The notes beneath the pieces were generated by a model, which worked only from the letters and a program-made list of their open reading frames with translations, ran no database searches and was not told the origin of the DNA. The position numbers and the translations under genes are program-made. DNA of 64,000 nucleotides from Luteibacter rhizovicinus (GTDB lineage Bacteria > Pseudomonadota > Gammaproteobacteria > Xanthomonadales > Rhodanobacteraceae). The stretch lies in NCBI RefSeq assembly GCF_004342265.1, contig NZ_SMCS01000005.1, forward strand, positions 248,001 through 312,000, given 5' to 3'. This document shows positions 45,988 to 54,933 of the stretch, piece by piece (positions within the stretch are counted from its first letter, which is position 1; every line of letters begins with the position of its first letter).

Positions 45988-47607
45988 CTATTTCGCGCCG
46001 GACTCCCCGGAGGCATCGACCCTGGCGTTGCCAGTGGAGCAACGTGCGCTGGCCGATCGGAACGACACCACCGCGATATCGTCGACCAGGCGAACGTCGT
46101 AAGCCTGTGTGCTGCGTATCACGGGCAGCGGGCAGGCTTTCGTCAGGACCCCGGATACCCGCTGCATGGCGGCATCGTCGGCACGGAAACGCATATCGGC
46201 GATATCCGATACGTAATACATCAGGAAGTAGGGGGTCAGAAACGTTTCGTCCCCATCGATGTAGGGCTGAATCAGCCACCGGACCAGGGGGAATTGTTCG
46301 ATAACATGCGACGTTATCGGCGAATAACCCGCCGAGCCGTCGAGAAGATAGGTATGGATGCCGTGGCTTGTCCTGAAATCGGCCAGGTCGTCGGCAAGGC
46401 GCGCGCCGATCCGGTCTTCATAGTTCTTCTGCTCGCCCAGGGCATTGCCGTAGGCGCTGGCAAACGAACACATGCCGAGGGCCAGCATGCAGGCGACAGC
46501 CATGGCCCACTTATCCGATCGGCGCCATTGCGCCATGGCCGCCTGCATGACGATCAGTCCGGCGACCAGTACCGCGCCCACGCCCATGAACACGCGCGGT
46601 TCGGTTTCCGGCCTCAATAGCAGCAGCATCGGACCGGGTACGCAGACAAGCACCGCCAGTGGCAGCAGGAAACTGGTAACGAGGAGGGTGGGGCCGACCC
46701 AGACCGGATGCGTGGAGCGGACGCGGGCCATGTAACGAAGGCCGATCGCCACGGGAAAGAACGCCAGCAAAACCAGAACCGGGCCGAAGTACATCCACCA
46801 TTGTTCGTTGAAGCATTTTGCAACGTACGTATAGAAATCGACGAGATTCGTTTTCAGTACGGGCAGATCGTGGAATCCGTGAATCTTTTCGCTTTTGATT
46901 TTTACCCAGCCGTTGATATGAATACCCACGATCAGCTGGTAAACGAGCATGCTTACGCCTGCCTGCAACGCCCGCGACAGGAATTGCCTCAGCAACAGCC
47001 GTGGCGTCATTCCATGAAGCTGGCTGACGACCAGATCCAGCAGAACGAAAATCAGGTAGACATTGATGGCGGGCTGATAGAAGTTGAGACTGGCGAAAAT
47101 CGCCAGAACGCCCCACCACCAGCCACGTCGGTGGTCTTTCAGGGCGACGATCGGCAACAAGGCGAAGTAAATCGCCAATCCCATGCTCAGGGCGTCGAAC
47201 TTATACGACAGGTTTTCCAGGAAAAATGGCTGCGCTCCCAACGGGAAGGCGACCAGCGCCGCCATCCACGGCGAACGGATGGCATATCTGCGCGCTATCA
47301 GCACACCGACCCACGCAAGCACGGCGATAGCGCCGATCTGGGTCAGGGGCGATATGTCGACCAGTGCACGGTCGTAGCTCTGCAACAGCTTCATCAGCAG
47401 CGTGGTCAGCGGCCGACCGTTGGAATCCCAGCCGGTACGCCCGATCAACGCCCGCTTAAGATCGTCGTTGAAGTACCGGTTCGCACGCAGGATCGGAATG
47501 ATGATCAGGAAATACAGTGAAAGCAGATAAAAAAAGACGCGGACATCGCCGTTCGGACGGTCGGCAGGAGCCTCGGCGGGATGGCGGTGGGGTAGCGACT
47601 GACTCAA
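45988..47607 (-). CDS. GtrII-type membrane glucosyltransferase
   Basis: A 539-aa polytopic membrane protein. The N-terminal signature NDDLKRALIGRTGWDSNGRP, then RPLTTLLMKLLQ, matches the GtrII family, which transfers glucose from a polyprenyl-phosphate donor to O-antigen or another surface glycan. About ten hydrophobic helices follow and a soluble C-terminal domain of about 130 residues ends the protein. The start is TTG with AGGTGG upstream. No GtrA/GtrB partner genes lie beside it. It precedes the Nramp operon by 150 bases. Confidence 0.85.
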   Translation of the reverse strand: MSQSLPHRHPAEAPADRPNGDVRVFFYLLSLYFLIIIPILRANRYFNDDLKRALIGRTGWDSNGRPLTTLLMKLLQSYDRALVDISPLTQIGAIAVLAWVGVLIARRYAIRSPWMAALVAFPLGAQPFFLENLSYKFDALSMGLAIYFALLPIVALKDHRRGWWWGVLAIFASLNFYQPAINVYLIFVLLDLVVSQLHGMTPRLLLRQFLSRALQAGVSMLVYQLIVGIHINGWVKIKSEKIHGFHDLPVLKTNLVDFYTYVAKCFNEQWWMYFGPVLVLLAFFPVAIGLRYMARVRSTHPVWVGPTLLVTSFLLPLAVLVCVPGPMLLLLRPETEPRVFMGVGAVLVAGLIVMQAAMAQWRRSDKWAMAVACMLALGMCSFASAYGNALGEQKNYEDRIGARLADDLADFRTSHGIHTYLLDGSAGYSPITSHVIEQFPLVRWLIQPYIDGDETFLTPYFLMYYVSDIADMRFRADDAAMQRVSGVLTKACPLPVIRSTQAYDVRLVDDIAVVSFRSASARCSTGNARVDASGESGAK

Positions 47608-47810
47608 GGCGGACCACCTGTTTCCGGGCGTTATTTATATAGCGCAGCAGCTTATCACCGCCTTGCATGCTAGCAAGGTTGTCACGCAAACCGTGGTGCA
47701 TTTCCTGCACATAACCTGTGACGCAAACGGCGTTGTTCGCCTGCAAGCTTTTGGGTTCTTCAGTCACTACAGGGACGATCTCTCGCGGCGCGTGTTGCCC
47801 GCGGCTTCGT

Positions 47811-48006
47811 CGGCTCACGCTCGTGCGTCGGGGAGGCCGCGACCGGGTTGGCCCTTGGGGCCTTCGGCGCCGTCCCTGCGGGAGCGGGCCGTAGCGCCGC
47901 TTCGCTCCGTCAGTCAGCCATCGCGGCCCTCGGCTAAGGCGGCCCCAAGGACCAACCCGGCCACGGCACCGTCGACTGTGGTTTGTTGTGGGGAGAGCGT
48001 GAGCCG
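47811..48006. repeat. Palindromic element 1
   Basis: About 196 bases bounded by CGGCTCACGCTC (47811-47822) and its exact reverse complement (47995-48006). Inside, a 22-bp near-perfect dyad (47841-47862 with 47941-47962, 20 of 22 matching around CCGGGTTGG) closes a hairpin with a 78-base loop. No coding region. It looks like a REP/MITE-type element. Confidence 0.6.
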
Positions 48007-48162
48007 AGCACGTGATGGGACTGGACCGGCATGCGGTCATCACTGGCCATGCATCACGCGATGCTTTCCCCCACGTGACCGCCGCATCCGGAAGAGCCGT
48101 CGGCCACCACCCTCGACGCGACTTGCGCAACCGAGCGCGGCGGGCGGAAAAGGCCCGCAGGG

Positions 48163-48189
48163 GGCGGACCTGGACGGTCCGCCGTTTTT
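48163..48189 (+). terminator. Rho-independent terminator (plus strand)
   Basis: GGCGGACC (48163-48170) and GGTCCGCC (48176-48183) form a perfect 8-bp stem with a 5-base loop, followed by GTTTTT. It lies inside palindromic element 2. Confidence 0.7.
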
Positions 48190-48210
48190 GCTGAGGCAAG
48201 GATGCCGAAT

Positions 48211-48237
48211 CAAAAACCCCCGCCCGCAGCGCGGGCG
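48211..48237 (-). terminator. Rho-independent terminator of the thiamine operon
   Basis: On the minus strand CGCCCGC-GCT-GCGGGCG (48221-48237) is followed by GGGG and a TTTTT tract (48212-48216). It lies about 150 bases after the PnuC-type gene, and should end that operon. Confidence 0.7.
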
Positions 48238-48386
48238 CGACGGGGCGCAGCCATCAGACAAAAGCCGCGCAGCGGCTCTCCTTCCCCGAGCGACGGTGAA
48301 GCCGGAGCGTCGAGGGTGGTGGCCGACGGCTCTCCCCGAAGCGTCCGAGCGCTACCGCGATGGCAAAGCCGAGCCCTACCTATACA

Positions 48387-48980
48387 TTATGTCTGTGCGA
48401 CGACCGATTGCCCAACGCGGCGCTCCCGGCGCCAGGTACGCAGCCCGATCACCGCAAGAACGACAAAAGCGGCATACAGAATCGAGGTGATGAACAGGGA
48501 CTTGTAGAGATACTCGCCGACGTAAACGACGTCGACCGCGATCCATAGCCACCAAGCCGCGACATGGCGGCGTGCCTGCCACCATTGCGCGACCAGACTG
48601 AAAGCGGCCAGCGCCGCATCGAGCCAGGGCAGGGAGGCGTCGGTCCATCGATGCATGACGAAACCGAGGACGAGCGCCGCGAGAATGCCCACCGCCAGAT
48701 GCATTGTCGCGTCCCCGCGCGACAGTGGCGCTATCCGCACGAGCCCGTCGTCGTCGAGGTTATGCAGCCAGCGATGCCAGCCGTAGACCAGCAATAGCGC
48801 GAACACGATCTGCAGCGCCGCGTCGGAATAGAGCTTCGAGTCGGTGAAGATCCACGCGTACGCAAGGACCGATACCAGTCCGATCGGGTAGCACCACGGT
48901 TGCCGGCGAGCCGTGAGCCAGACCGCCCAGGCGCTGACGAACGCCGCACCCGCCTCGTAGAGGGACATTTCAGAGGTCAT
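48387..48980 (-). CDS. pnuT: PnuC/PnuT-family vitamin transporter (probable thiamine)
   Basis: A 197-aa membrane protein with seven or so helices. It contains WCYPIGLVSVLAYAWIFTDS, KLYSDAALQIVFALLLVYGW and WWLWIAVDVVYVGEYLYKSL, the conserved blocks of PnuC-type facilitators. PnuC moves nicotinamide riboside; members under TPP-riboswitch control (PnuT) move thiamine. Its position directly after a TonB receptor behind a TPP riboswitch supports thiamine. The start at 48980 overlaps the receptor stop by 11 bases; ATG 48968 is an alternative. A strong terminator follows. Confidence 0.85.
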   Translation of the reverse strand: MTSEMSLYEAGAAFVSAWAVWLTARRQPWCYPIGLVSVLAYAWIFTDSKLYSDAALQIVFALLLVYGWHRWLHNLDDDGLVRIAPLSRGDATMHLAVGILAALVLGFVMHRWTDASLPWLDAALAAFSLVAQWWQARRHVAAWWLWIAVDVVYVGEYLYKSLFITSILYAAFVVLAVIGLRTWRRERRVGQSVVAQT

Positions 48981-51144
48981 AGGTAACCGACAACCGGGCA
49001 AGGCGAGGCGCGCCGGGGAACAGATAGCGATCGCCGCCGGACGTACCGGTGTCCCGCCAGTAAAAATGGTTGAAGACGTTGTCCACGTTCAGTCGCCATG
49101 TCAGGGCATGGCCGTCGATGTCCATGTCGTAGCGCAGCCCCGCGTCGAATACGTGATAGGCCGGAACGCGCGCGAGACCATCCGCCGTCGCCGTATTCGT
49201 GCTGGCATAGCGCCATCCGCCAAGCAGGCTCAGCCGCGGGGCGAACGGCAGGCGATAGTTCGCGTATACGGCCGTGCGCAGACGGGGAACGTTGACGACC
49301 TGATGCCCCTCGAACGCGGGCGTGCCGGTGTCGTGCGCGCGCGCCTCGATCACGTTGACGCTGGCCGTCAGGCGAAGATTCGTACTGATCCTGCCGGCCG
49401 CATTCAACTCGATACCGGTATGTACTTCGTTACCGCGCTGCACGAAGGTGAATCCCGCGGCTGACGTGTCCGGCTGTGCGTACTGATACGACTGGGTAAT
49501 GCGGTATACGGCGGCCTGAAGATCGAGCGCGTCGCTCCATGTGTATTTGGCGCCGGCTTCGATCTGTCGCGAGAGAAGGGGCGGCAATGTCGTCCCGCCA
49601 TTTGACGTCCAGTACGGGGCGTCATTGCCGAGTGACAGACCCTTCGTATAGCTGACATAGGTGGTCAGCGGCGCGATGGGTTGCCAGAGCAACGCTGCTT
49701 GCGGCAGGAATTTCTGGAAGCGGGTATCGCGTTGCGGTGCGCCCGCGTCGTCGTAAGCACGTTCGTGAAGACGTACGAAGCGGCCACCCGCAAGAACCTG
49801 CCACGCTTCGCCCAGGTGCACGCGATCGGTCGCGAACACGCTGCGCTGCCAGCTGTCGAGGCGGCGCGCGGACGGGCCAGGTTCGTTCGGCGATGGCGGA
49901 AAATAAGGCGGCTGCGCATCGGCGATGTTCGCGGTACCGACGTAGTCGTAAACATAGGGACGCTGATCCACCGTCCGATGGAAGGCGCTGATGCCCAGAT
50001 TCAGTTCGTGAGCGATTGTGCCGGTGTCGAACGAGCCACTCAGTACGCCGCGCAGTTCGTCGTTCTGCCGCGTATCGTCCGGGCTGCGGTAATCGTAGAC
50101 ATCGTAGTCGCCTTTCGGGGCGAAGAAGTAACCGGGCGTGGCGCCCGTTGCGCATGATTCGGCGTAGAAGCAGCCATAGGCGAAGGCGACGTTGTCGTCG
50201 ATCTTCGTGCGGCTGTGACCCGCCGAAATCTGCGCGTTCCACTGCTCGTTGAAACGGTAGTTCGCGCGAAGCGATGTATTGCTTGCCGCGATGCCGACGG
50301 GTTGTTGCCACGGCTCGTAACCGAGCAAGCGCGTACGAGAGGCGTGCTGCGGGATGTCCGTGCCACCCAGTAACTGGTATCCCGATGCGGAGCGTTGGCC
50401 GCTGTGCTGGTAATCCGTGTCCAGCTCGATCGTCGTCTTCGATCCGATTTTCCAGTCCGCTGCCAGCGACACGAAGCTGCGACGGCCATTCGCATGTTCG
50501 ATGTACGAATGCGTTTTTTCGTTTGCCGCGTTGACGCGCACGCCGAAGGTCGGGCTGAGCCACGCGCCCAGGTCCAGCGCTTCGTACGTCGACCCGTGCG
50601 AGTCGGTGCCGGCGGTGACCGTGTGAACGTTCTCCGGCCGCTTGCTGACGTAGTTGATAAGGCCACCGGGTGCGACGATGCCCGCTTCGATGCCGCCAAG
50701 TCCCTTGAGTACTTCAACGCTCTGTTTGTCTTCGAGCGCGAGCGGTTGCTCGGCGGACATCATCGTTCCGTTGAAGCGAAAACCGGTCGCCAGATCCAGA
50801 GGGAAGCCGCGAATGGATACGTCCTGGTAGTAACCGATCGGTGCGTAGTTATCGCCGATCGCGGCGTCGCTGCGGACCAGTTCGCTCAGGCTTCGCGGCT
50901 GCCGGTCGTCGATCTGATCGCGCGTCATGACCGTGATCGACGCGGGAACGTCGTGCAGCGGTGCACCGAACGCGCCCAGCGAACCAAGCTGCGAATCGGT
51001 GGCGCGATAGCCATTGGCGACCTTCGCGTTCACATCCACGGGAGCGAGCGTGGTGGTCTGTGGCGTAGCCGGCTCGTCGGCGGCATGCACGAGCGCCGTG
51101 GCAGACAGAAGAAGCAGGGTAGAGGTGGTGCGGAGATTGATCAT
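48970..51144 (-). CDS. TonB-dependent outer-membrane receptor (thiamine uptake)
   Basis: A 724-aa TonB-dependent receptor with a signal peptide (TLLLLSATALVHA). The plug domain (PASITVMTRDQIDDRQPRS, then VEVLKGLGGIEAG and GGLINYVSKRP) is of the siderophore-receptor group. The C-terminal barrel ends YLFPGAPRLARLSVTYDL. A TPP riboswitch sits 65 bases upstream and the next gene is a PnuC-type transporter, so the substrate is most likely thiamine or a phosphate ester, as for other riboswitch-controlled receptors. Substrate assignment is by context. Confidence 0.9.
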   Translation of the reverse strand: MINLRTTSTLLLLSATALVHAADEPATPQTTTLAPVDVNAKVANGYRATDSQLGSLGAFGAPLHDVPASITVMTRDQIDDRQPRSLSELVRSDAAIGDNYAPIGYYQDVSIRGFPLDLATGFRFNGTMMSAEQPLALEDKQSVEVLKGLGGIEAGIVAPGGLINYVSKRPENVHTVTAGTDSHGSTYEALDLGAWLSPTFGVRVNAANEKTHSYIEHANGRRSFVSLAADWKIGSKTTIELDTDYQHSGQRSASGYQLLGGTDIPQHASRTRLLGYEPWQQPVGIAASNTSLRANYRFNEQWNAQISAGHSRTKIDDNVAFAYGCFYAESCATGATPGYFFAPKGDYDVYDYRSPDDTRQNDELRGVLSGSFDTGTIAHELNLGISAFHRTVDQRPYVYDYVGTANIADAQPPYFPPSPNEPGPSARRLDSWQRSVFATDRVHLGEAWQVLAGGRFVRLHERAYDDAGAPQRDTRFQKFLPQAALLWQPIAPLTTYVSYTKGLSLGNDAPYWTSNGGTTLPPLLSRQIEAGAKYTWSDALDLQAAVYRITQSYQYAQPDTSAAGFTFVQRGNEVHTGIELNAAGRISTNLRLTASVNVIEARAHDTGTPAFEGHQVVNVPRLRTAVYANYRLPFAPRLSLLGGWRYASTNTATADGLARVPAYHVFDAGLRYDMDIDGHALTWRLNVDNVFNHFYWRDTGTSGGDRYLFPGAPRLARLSVTYDL

Positions 51145-51208
51145 GGTCGTCGTCGAGGTATACGGACGAAGCGACGGAGATCCGGTCGCCGCGGCGACCT
51201 GAATCTTT

Positions 51209-51290
51209 AAGCTCCCTACGCCGGTACTAACCGGATCAGGTTCTAAGGGACTATCTCAGCCCGGCAACGCCAGGCACCCCCGCTTCTAGA
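51209..51290 (-). promoter_or_regulatory. TPP riboswitch (THI element)
   Basis: On the minus strand the core is intact: GGGGGTGCC, then CGGGCTGAGATAGTCCC with the conserved CTGAGA (51255-51260), then ACCTGATCCGG and TACCGGCGTAGGGA. These are the pyrimidine- and pyrophosphate-sensor arms of the thiamine pyrophosphate aptamer. It lies 65 bases before the TonB receptor ATG and should repress receptor and transporter when thiamine pyrophosphate is plentiful. The position close to the start allows control of translation or premature termination. Confidence 0.95.
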
Positions 51291-51309
51291 ACGCGTATTG
51301 AACCACGAA

Positions 51310-52446
51310 TCAGCCGGCCAGCGCGCGGATGGCCTGTAGCAGAGCCTGCCCCGGCGGCGTGTCGAACCAGGCGATATGGCCGAGGAGGAATGCCGTATAG
51401 GCCACGTCCGCGTCGGAGGAAGAGGCGGTAATGCCATGAAAATACTCAACTTCGGAGAGCGCGAAGTCGACGTGGACGATCGGCAGGATATCCGCGAGCA
51501 AGTGGATATCGTCGGCGTCCAGACGACGCTGCTGCCGATAGCCTTCGATCAGGGCAAGAGCGATATCGACACGTGGCGCATCGGGTTGTTCGAGTTGTAG
51601 CCATGCAATGGCGTTGCGCTCGATGGCTGTCGCCAGATCGAACAGGGCGAAGGTTTCGGCCGCCAGACCGAAGTCCAGCACAGCGGCGACAGACGCATCG
51701 TCCCGGTCGCCGCTCCAGAAGAGATTCGAAACATGCCAGTCGCCATGCGTCCAGAGTCGCGGTTCCCGTGAGATCCGTGGCTGGGCGTGGCCATGCCACG
51801 GCGCCAGTGCGCGTCGCAGGTCCGCGATCCAGTCGCGTTCATTCAGATAAGCGGCCAGACCCGGGCGATCGGGAAGCTGTGCCTGCAATGCGGCGATGGG
51901 ATCGGGAGCCGCGATGAGGTCGCAGCGGGCGACGAGAATATGCGTGTTGCGTTGCGGAGCAACATAATCCGTTGCGGCATCGTGCATGGTGGCCAGCATT
52001 CGACCGGCGGTAAATGCATGGCCAACGTTAGCCAGTGGCGACCATGAAAATACGTCCCTGTAGAGATCGATGCCGGTAGCGGCTTCATGCACTTCATAAA
52101 CCCAGGCGCCCATGGCGGCGACCGAGTTTCCATTGCGATCGCACATGACGCGAGGCACCGGAATACCCATCGCCCGCTGATGCGCGATGAAGCGATGTTC
52201 TTCGCTTAGCGTGGCAACGGTCCGGACGCGGCGATGATGCCGCTTGACGAAGAGTGTCGCCGTTTCGGTGCGCACCAGGCATGCCGCCGATAACGGGCGA
52301 GGGCTGTGCCATTCGATACCGTGGATCGCGCCAGACACGGCATAACCCCGAAGCAGGTCGTCGACTTCGCTACGGGTTATGGGCGGCCAATCGGGAGCGA
52401 CATGGTCGCCGGCGACGCCGTGAATGCGATGGGTGATGTCGCTCAT
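51310..52446 (-). CDS. APH-family phosphotransferase
   Basis: A 378-aa kinase-like protein of the aminoglycoside/choline kinase fold. The catalytic loop is LWTHGDWHVSNLFW (HGD-x4-N Brenner motif) and AVLDFGLAAETFALFDLATA supplies the metal-binding DFG. ATP-binding residues include FVKRHHRRVR near the N-terminus. It ends 19 bases before the TPP riboswitch, on the same strand as the thiamine-uptake genes. Related proteins phosphorylate thiamine (ThiK), so a salvage role is plausible. It is itself outside the riboswitch's control and might equally act on another substrate. Confidence 0.82.
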   Translation of the reverse strand: MSDITHRIHGVAGDHVAPDWPPITRSEVDDLLRGYAVSGAIHGIEWHSPRPLSAACLVRTETATLFVKRHHRRVRTVATLSEEHRFIAHQRAMGIPVPRVMCDRNGNSVAAMGAWVYEVHEAATGIDLYRDVFSWSPLANVGHAFTAGRMLATMHDAATDYVAPQRNTHILVARCDLIAAPDPIAALQAQLPDRPGLAAYLNERDWIADLRRALAPWHGHAQPRISREPRLWTHGDWHVSNLFWSGDRDDASVAAVLDFGLAAETFALFDLATAIERNAIAWLQLEQPDAPRVDIALALIEGYRQQRRLDADDIHLLADILPIVHVDFALSEVEYFHGITASSSDADVAYTAFLLGHIAWFDTPPGQALLQAIRALAG

Positions 52447-52532
52447 GGCTGTTACGCGAAGTCTTCCATATCGTTTTGCGAAAGGGCGGGAAGTCTATCA
52501 CCCGCACGCGCGAACCCATGCGCTACGTCTCA

Positions 52533-52599
52533 CTTTGTTCGACAAAGATTGCTTGACAGTGGAAGCCGCGCGGGCTTACTTTTTATTTGTATGACAAAT
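52533..52599 (+). promoter_or_regulatory. Promoter with two matching palindromic operators
   Basis: TTGACA (52553-52558) and TACTTT (52577-52582), 18 bases apart, form a promoter. CTTTGT-TCG-ACAAAG (52533-52547) lies just upstream of the -35, and ATTTGT-ATG-ACAAAT (52585-52599) just downstream of the -10. Both are perfect 6-bp inverted repeats of TTTGT-N3-ACAAA with centres 52 bases apart (about five helical turns). This looks like GntR- or LacI-type repression of the glycoside-hydrolase operon. Confidence 0.65.
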
Positions 52600-52677
52600 A
52601 CTCTTCGTCGAGATGCTCGGGGGATATCGACGAACGCCCGCTCGTGTGCGTTTCATATCTGAAGGAAGAATTCTTCG

Positions 52678-54933
52678 ATGGAAGACTGTGTATTTGCGCC
52701 TCACGATTCGAACATCCCGGCCCACCATGTACGCGATGGGCAACCCTCCCTGCATCGAAACATCCGTTCCCTCTTTCCACGTAGCGCTCTGGCCTTTGGA
52801 TTGCTCGGGCTTGCATCGATAGCAAGCGCGCAGGTCAATGGCGTTGCCCAGAAGCCGTATCTTGGCTGGAGCAGCTTCAGCCAGCAGACGATCGATTCCG
52901 AATTCTTCACCCAGGCCAGCATGGTCGCGCAGTCCGATGCGTTGCTTTTTTCGGGATTGCAGGCACATGGCTACAACTACATCAACATGGATTCGGGCTG
53001 GCAGGGTAGCTTCGACGTAAACGGCCGTCCCACGCCGGATACGGTGAAGTTTCCGGATATCAAGGGACTGATCGATCACATCCATCGCAACGGACAGAAG
53101 GCTGGCATTTACTGGATTCCGGGCGTGGAAGAGCCCGCTGTTCTCGCCAACTCGCCGATCCTCGGAACGCCGTATCACATCCAGGACATCCTGACGGTGC
53201 CGTACACCGCCGGCAACGCGTTCGGTGGATCGGGTACATCGCCCTATCACTACAAAATCGACTTCACCAAGCCGGGCGCGCAGGAATACATCGACTCCGT
53301 CGTGGCGTTGTTCGCTTCGTGGGGCGTCGATTTCATCAAGCTCGACGGCGTGACGCCGGGTTCGTACAACGACGACCTCCGTATCGACAATCGATCCGAC
53401 GTCGAAGCGTGGTCCAAAGCGATCGCGAAAAGCGGGCGTCCCATCTGGTTGACGGTTTCGTGGGCGGTGGGTCAGGACTATCTCGGCACCTGGCAACAGT
53501 TCTCCAATGCGCGCCGGATCGACGACGACGTCGAATGCGAAAGTCGCTGCGCCACGCTTTCCAACTGGCCGCGCATCTACAAGCGATTCAGGGATCTGCC
53601 CGCATGGCAGAACGCCGCTGGCCCGACGCTTGGCTGGAACGACCTGGATTCGCTCGATATCGGAGACGGCGATCTGGACGGCCTCACGAAGGACGAAAAG
53701 CGATCCGCGATGACGCTGTGGGCGATAGCGAATGCGCCGCTGTACCTGGGCGGCGATCTGACGAAGATCGACGATTTCGGCAAGAAGCTGGCGACGAACG
53801 ATGAGGTCATCGCAGTCAATCAGTCCGGCAAGCCCGCCAAACAGATACTCGGCGGCGATATGCAGGTATGGGTTACCGACCTGGGCGATGGCAGCTACAA
53901 CATCGCGCTGTTCAACATGAACGCGACGCCGACCGTGGCCAGGCTGCCATGGAACGTGCTCGGATTCGCAGGCGTGCGGCAAGTACGCGACCTGTGGGCA
54001 CATGCTGATCTCGGCCCATCGTGGGGCGAGTTTTCGACACGGCTGGAAGGTCACGGCGTGCGCTTGCTGAAAGTCCGGTCATCGGTCGATCGTGTGCCTC
54101 CCGTGCCTTCCACGAGCTATGAAGCCGAATCCGCATCGCTGGCCGGTGGCGCTGTCGCTTCCGGTTGCGACGGCTGCTCGGGTGGAAAGAAAGTAGGCGG
54201 TCTGGGCCTTGGCTCCGGCAACACGGTGACATTCAACAACGTCTATGCGCGTCGTTCCGGCGTGTATCTGATGCGGGTCGATTCGCTGACACTCGGGTTG
54301 CGTTCCTATCTGTTCAAAGTCGGTAACGGTCCGTTCCAGACATTCAACTCCGGCGGCAGCAGCTTCCTTCTTCCATCCTCAAGCACGGTTCCGATTTGCC
54401 TGCAGGCGGGTTACAACAGCATCCAGTTCGGCAATCCCACCAGCTATCCGCCGGATCTCGACCGCATCGTCGTCAGCGGCAACGGCGATGCCGCCCTGCC
54501 TACCGGGACTACCTACGAGGCGGAAGCTGCCAAGCTGGGCGGTGCCGTAACAGCGGGCTTCAGCAACTATGCGTCCGGTCTGTCCAAAGCCGGAAACATC
54601 GGCGGTGGCCCGGCGAATACGGTGACCTTCTCCCACATCACCGTCCCCACCGCTGGCACGTATCAGCTTGAAATCGACTATCAGACGAACGGCGTACGCA
54701 CGTTGTTCGTGTCGGTCAATGGCGGCAAATCCCAGCCGCTGGATCTGAACGGAAGTTCGTTCGACGACCCTGCGACAACGATCGTACGCGTCCAGCTGAA
54801 GGCCGGAGCGAACACGATCCAGATGGGTAATCCCAGCGGCAACGCACCCGATCTCGATCGTATCGTCGTCGCGCCATGGTTCGATTCGGGCTGGTCGTTG
54901 GGTGGCACGACACAAACGTGTGGCCGGCCATGA
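52678..54933 (+). CDS. GH27 alpha-galactosidase-like enzyme with two CBM35 modules
   Basis: A 751-aa secreted enzyme. The signal region ends LGLASIASA at about 50. The GH27 catalytic domain spans about 55-410: YLGWSSFSQQ, NYINMDSGWQ, then the nucleophile Asp223 in FIKLDGVTPGSY and the acid/base region RIDDDVE at 280-286. A small beta domain precedes two CBM35-like modules (about 475-610 and 615-745), both ending PPDLDRIVV or APDLDRIVV. GH27 removes alpha-galactose or beta-L-arabinopyranose from polysaccharide side chains. The ATG has AAGGAAG 9 nt upstream. It heads a three-gene operon behind the promoter with paired palindromes. Confidence 0.9.
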   Translation: MEDCVFAPHDSNIPAHHVRDGQPSLHRNIRSLFPRSALAFGLLGLASIASAQVNGVAQKPYLGWSSFSQQTIDSEFFTQASMVAQSDALLFSGLQAHGYNYINMDSGWQGSFDVNGRPTPDTVKFPDIKGLIDHIHRNGQKAGIYWIPGVEEPAVLANSPILGTPYHIQDILTVPYTAGNAFGGSGTSPYHYKIDFTKPGAQEYIDSVVALFASWGVDFIKLDGVTPGSYNDDLRIDNRSDVEAWSKAIAKSGRPIWLTVSWAVGQDYLGTWQQFSNARRIDDDVECESRCATLSNWPRIYKRFRDLPAWQNAAGPTLGWNDLDSLDIGDGDLDGLTKDEKRSAMTLWAIANAPLYLGGDLTKIDDFGKKLATNDEVIAVNQSGKPAKQILGGDMQVWVTDLGDGSYNIALFNMNATPTVARLPWNVLGFAGVRQVRDLWAHADLGPSWGEFSTRLEGHGVRLLKVRSSVDRVPPVPSTSYEAESASLAGGAVASGCDGCSGGKKVGGLGLGSGNTVTFNNVYARRSGVYLMRVDSLTLGLRSYLFKVGNGPFQTFNSGGSSFLLPSSSTVPICLQAGYNSIQFGNPTSYPPDLDRIVVSGNGDAALPTGTTYEAEAAKLGGAVTAGFSNYASGLSKAGNIGGGPANTVTFSHITVPTAGTYQLEIDYQTNGVRTLFVSVNGGKSQPLDLNGSSFDDPATTIVRVQLKAGANTIQMGNPSGNAPDLDRIVVAPWFDSGWSLGGTTQTCGRP

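Larger units (their letters stand above)
48093..48333. repeat. Palindromic element 2, 27-bp terminal inverted repeats
   Basis: A 241-base segment bounded by perfect 27-bp inverted repeats (48093-48119 and 48307-48333, containing GGCCACCACCCTCGACGC and its complement). It holds two opposed terminators but no ORF. The size and clean terminal repeats suggest a MITE or a repetitive extragenic element. Confidence 0.65.

Noticed and set aside
52576..54054. Minus-strand frame of 492 codons
   Set aside because: Antisense to the GH27 gene, which has full catalytic motifs and a signal peptide.
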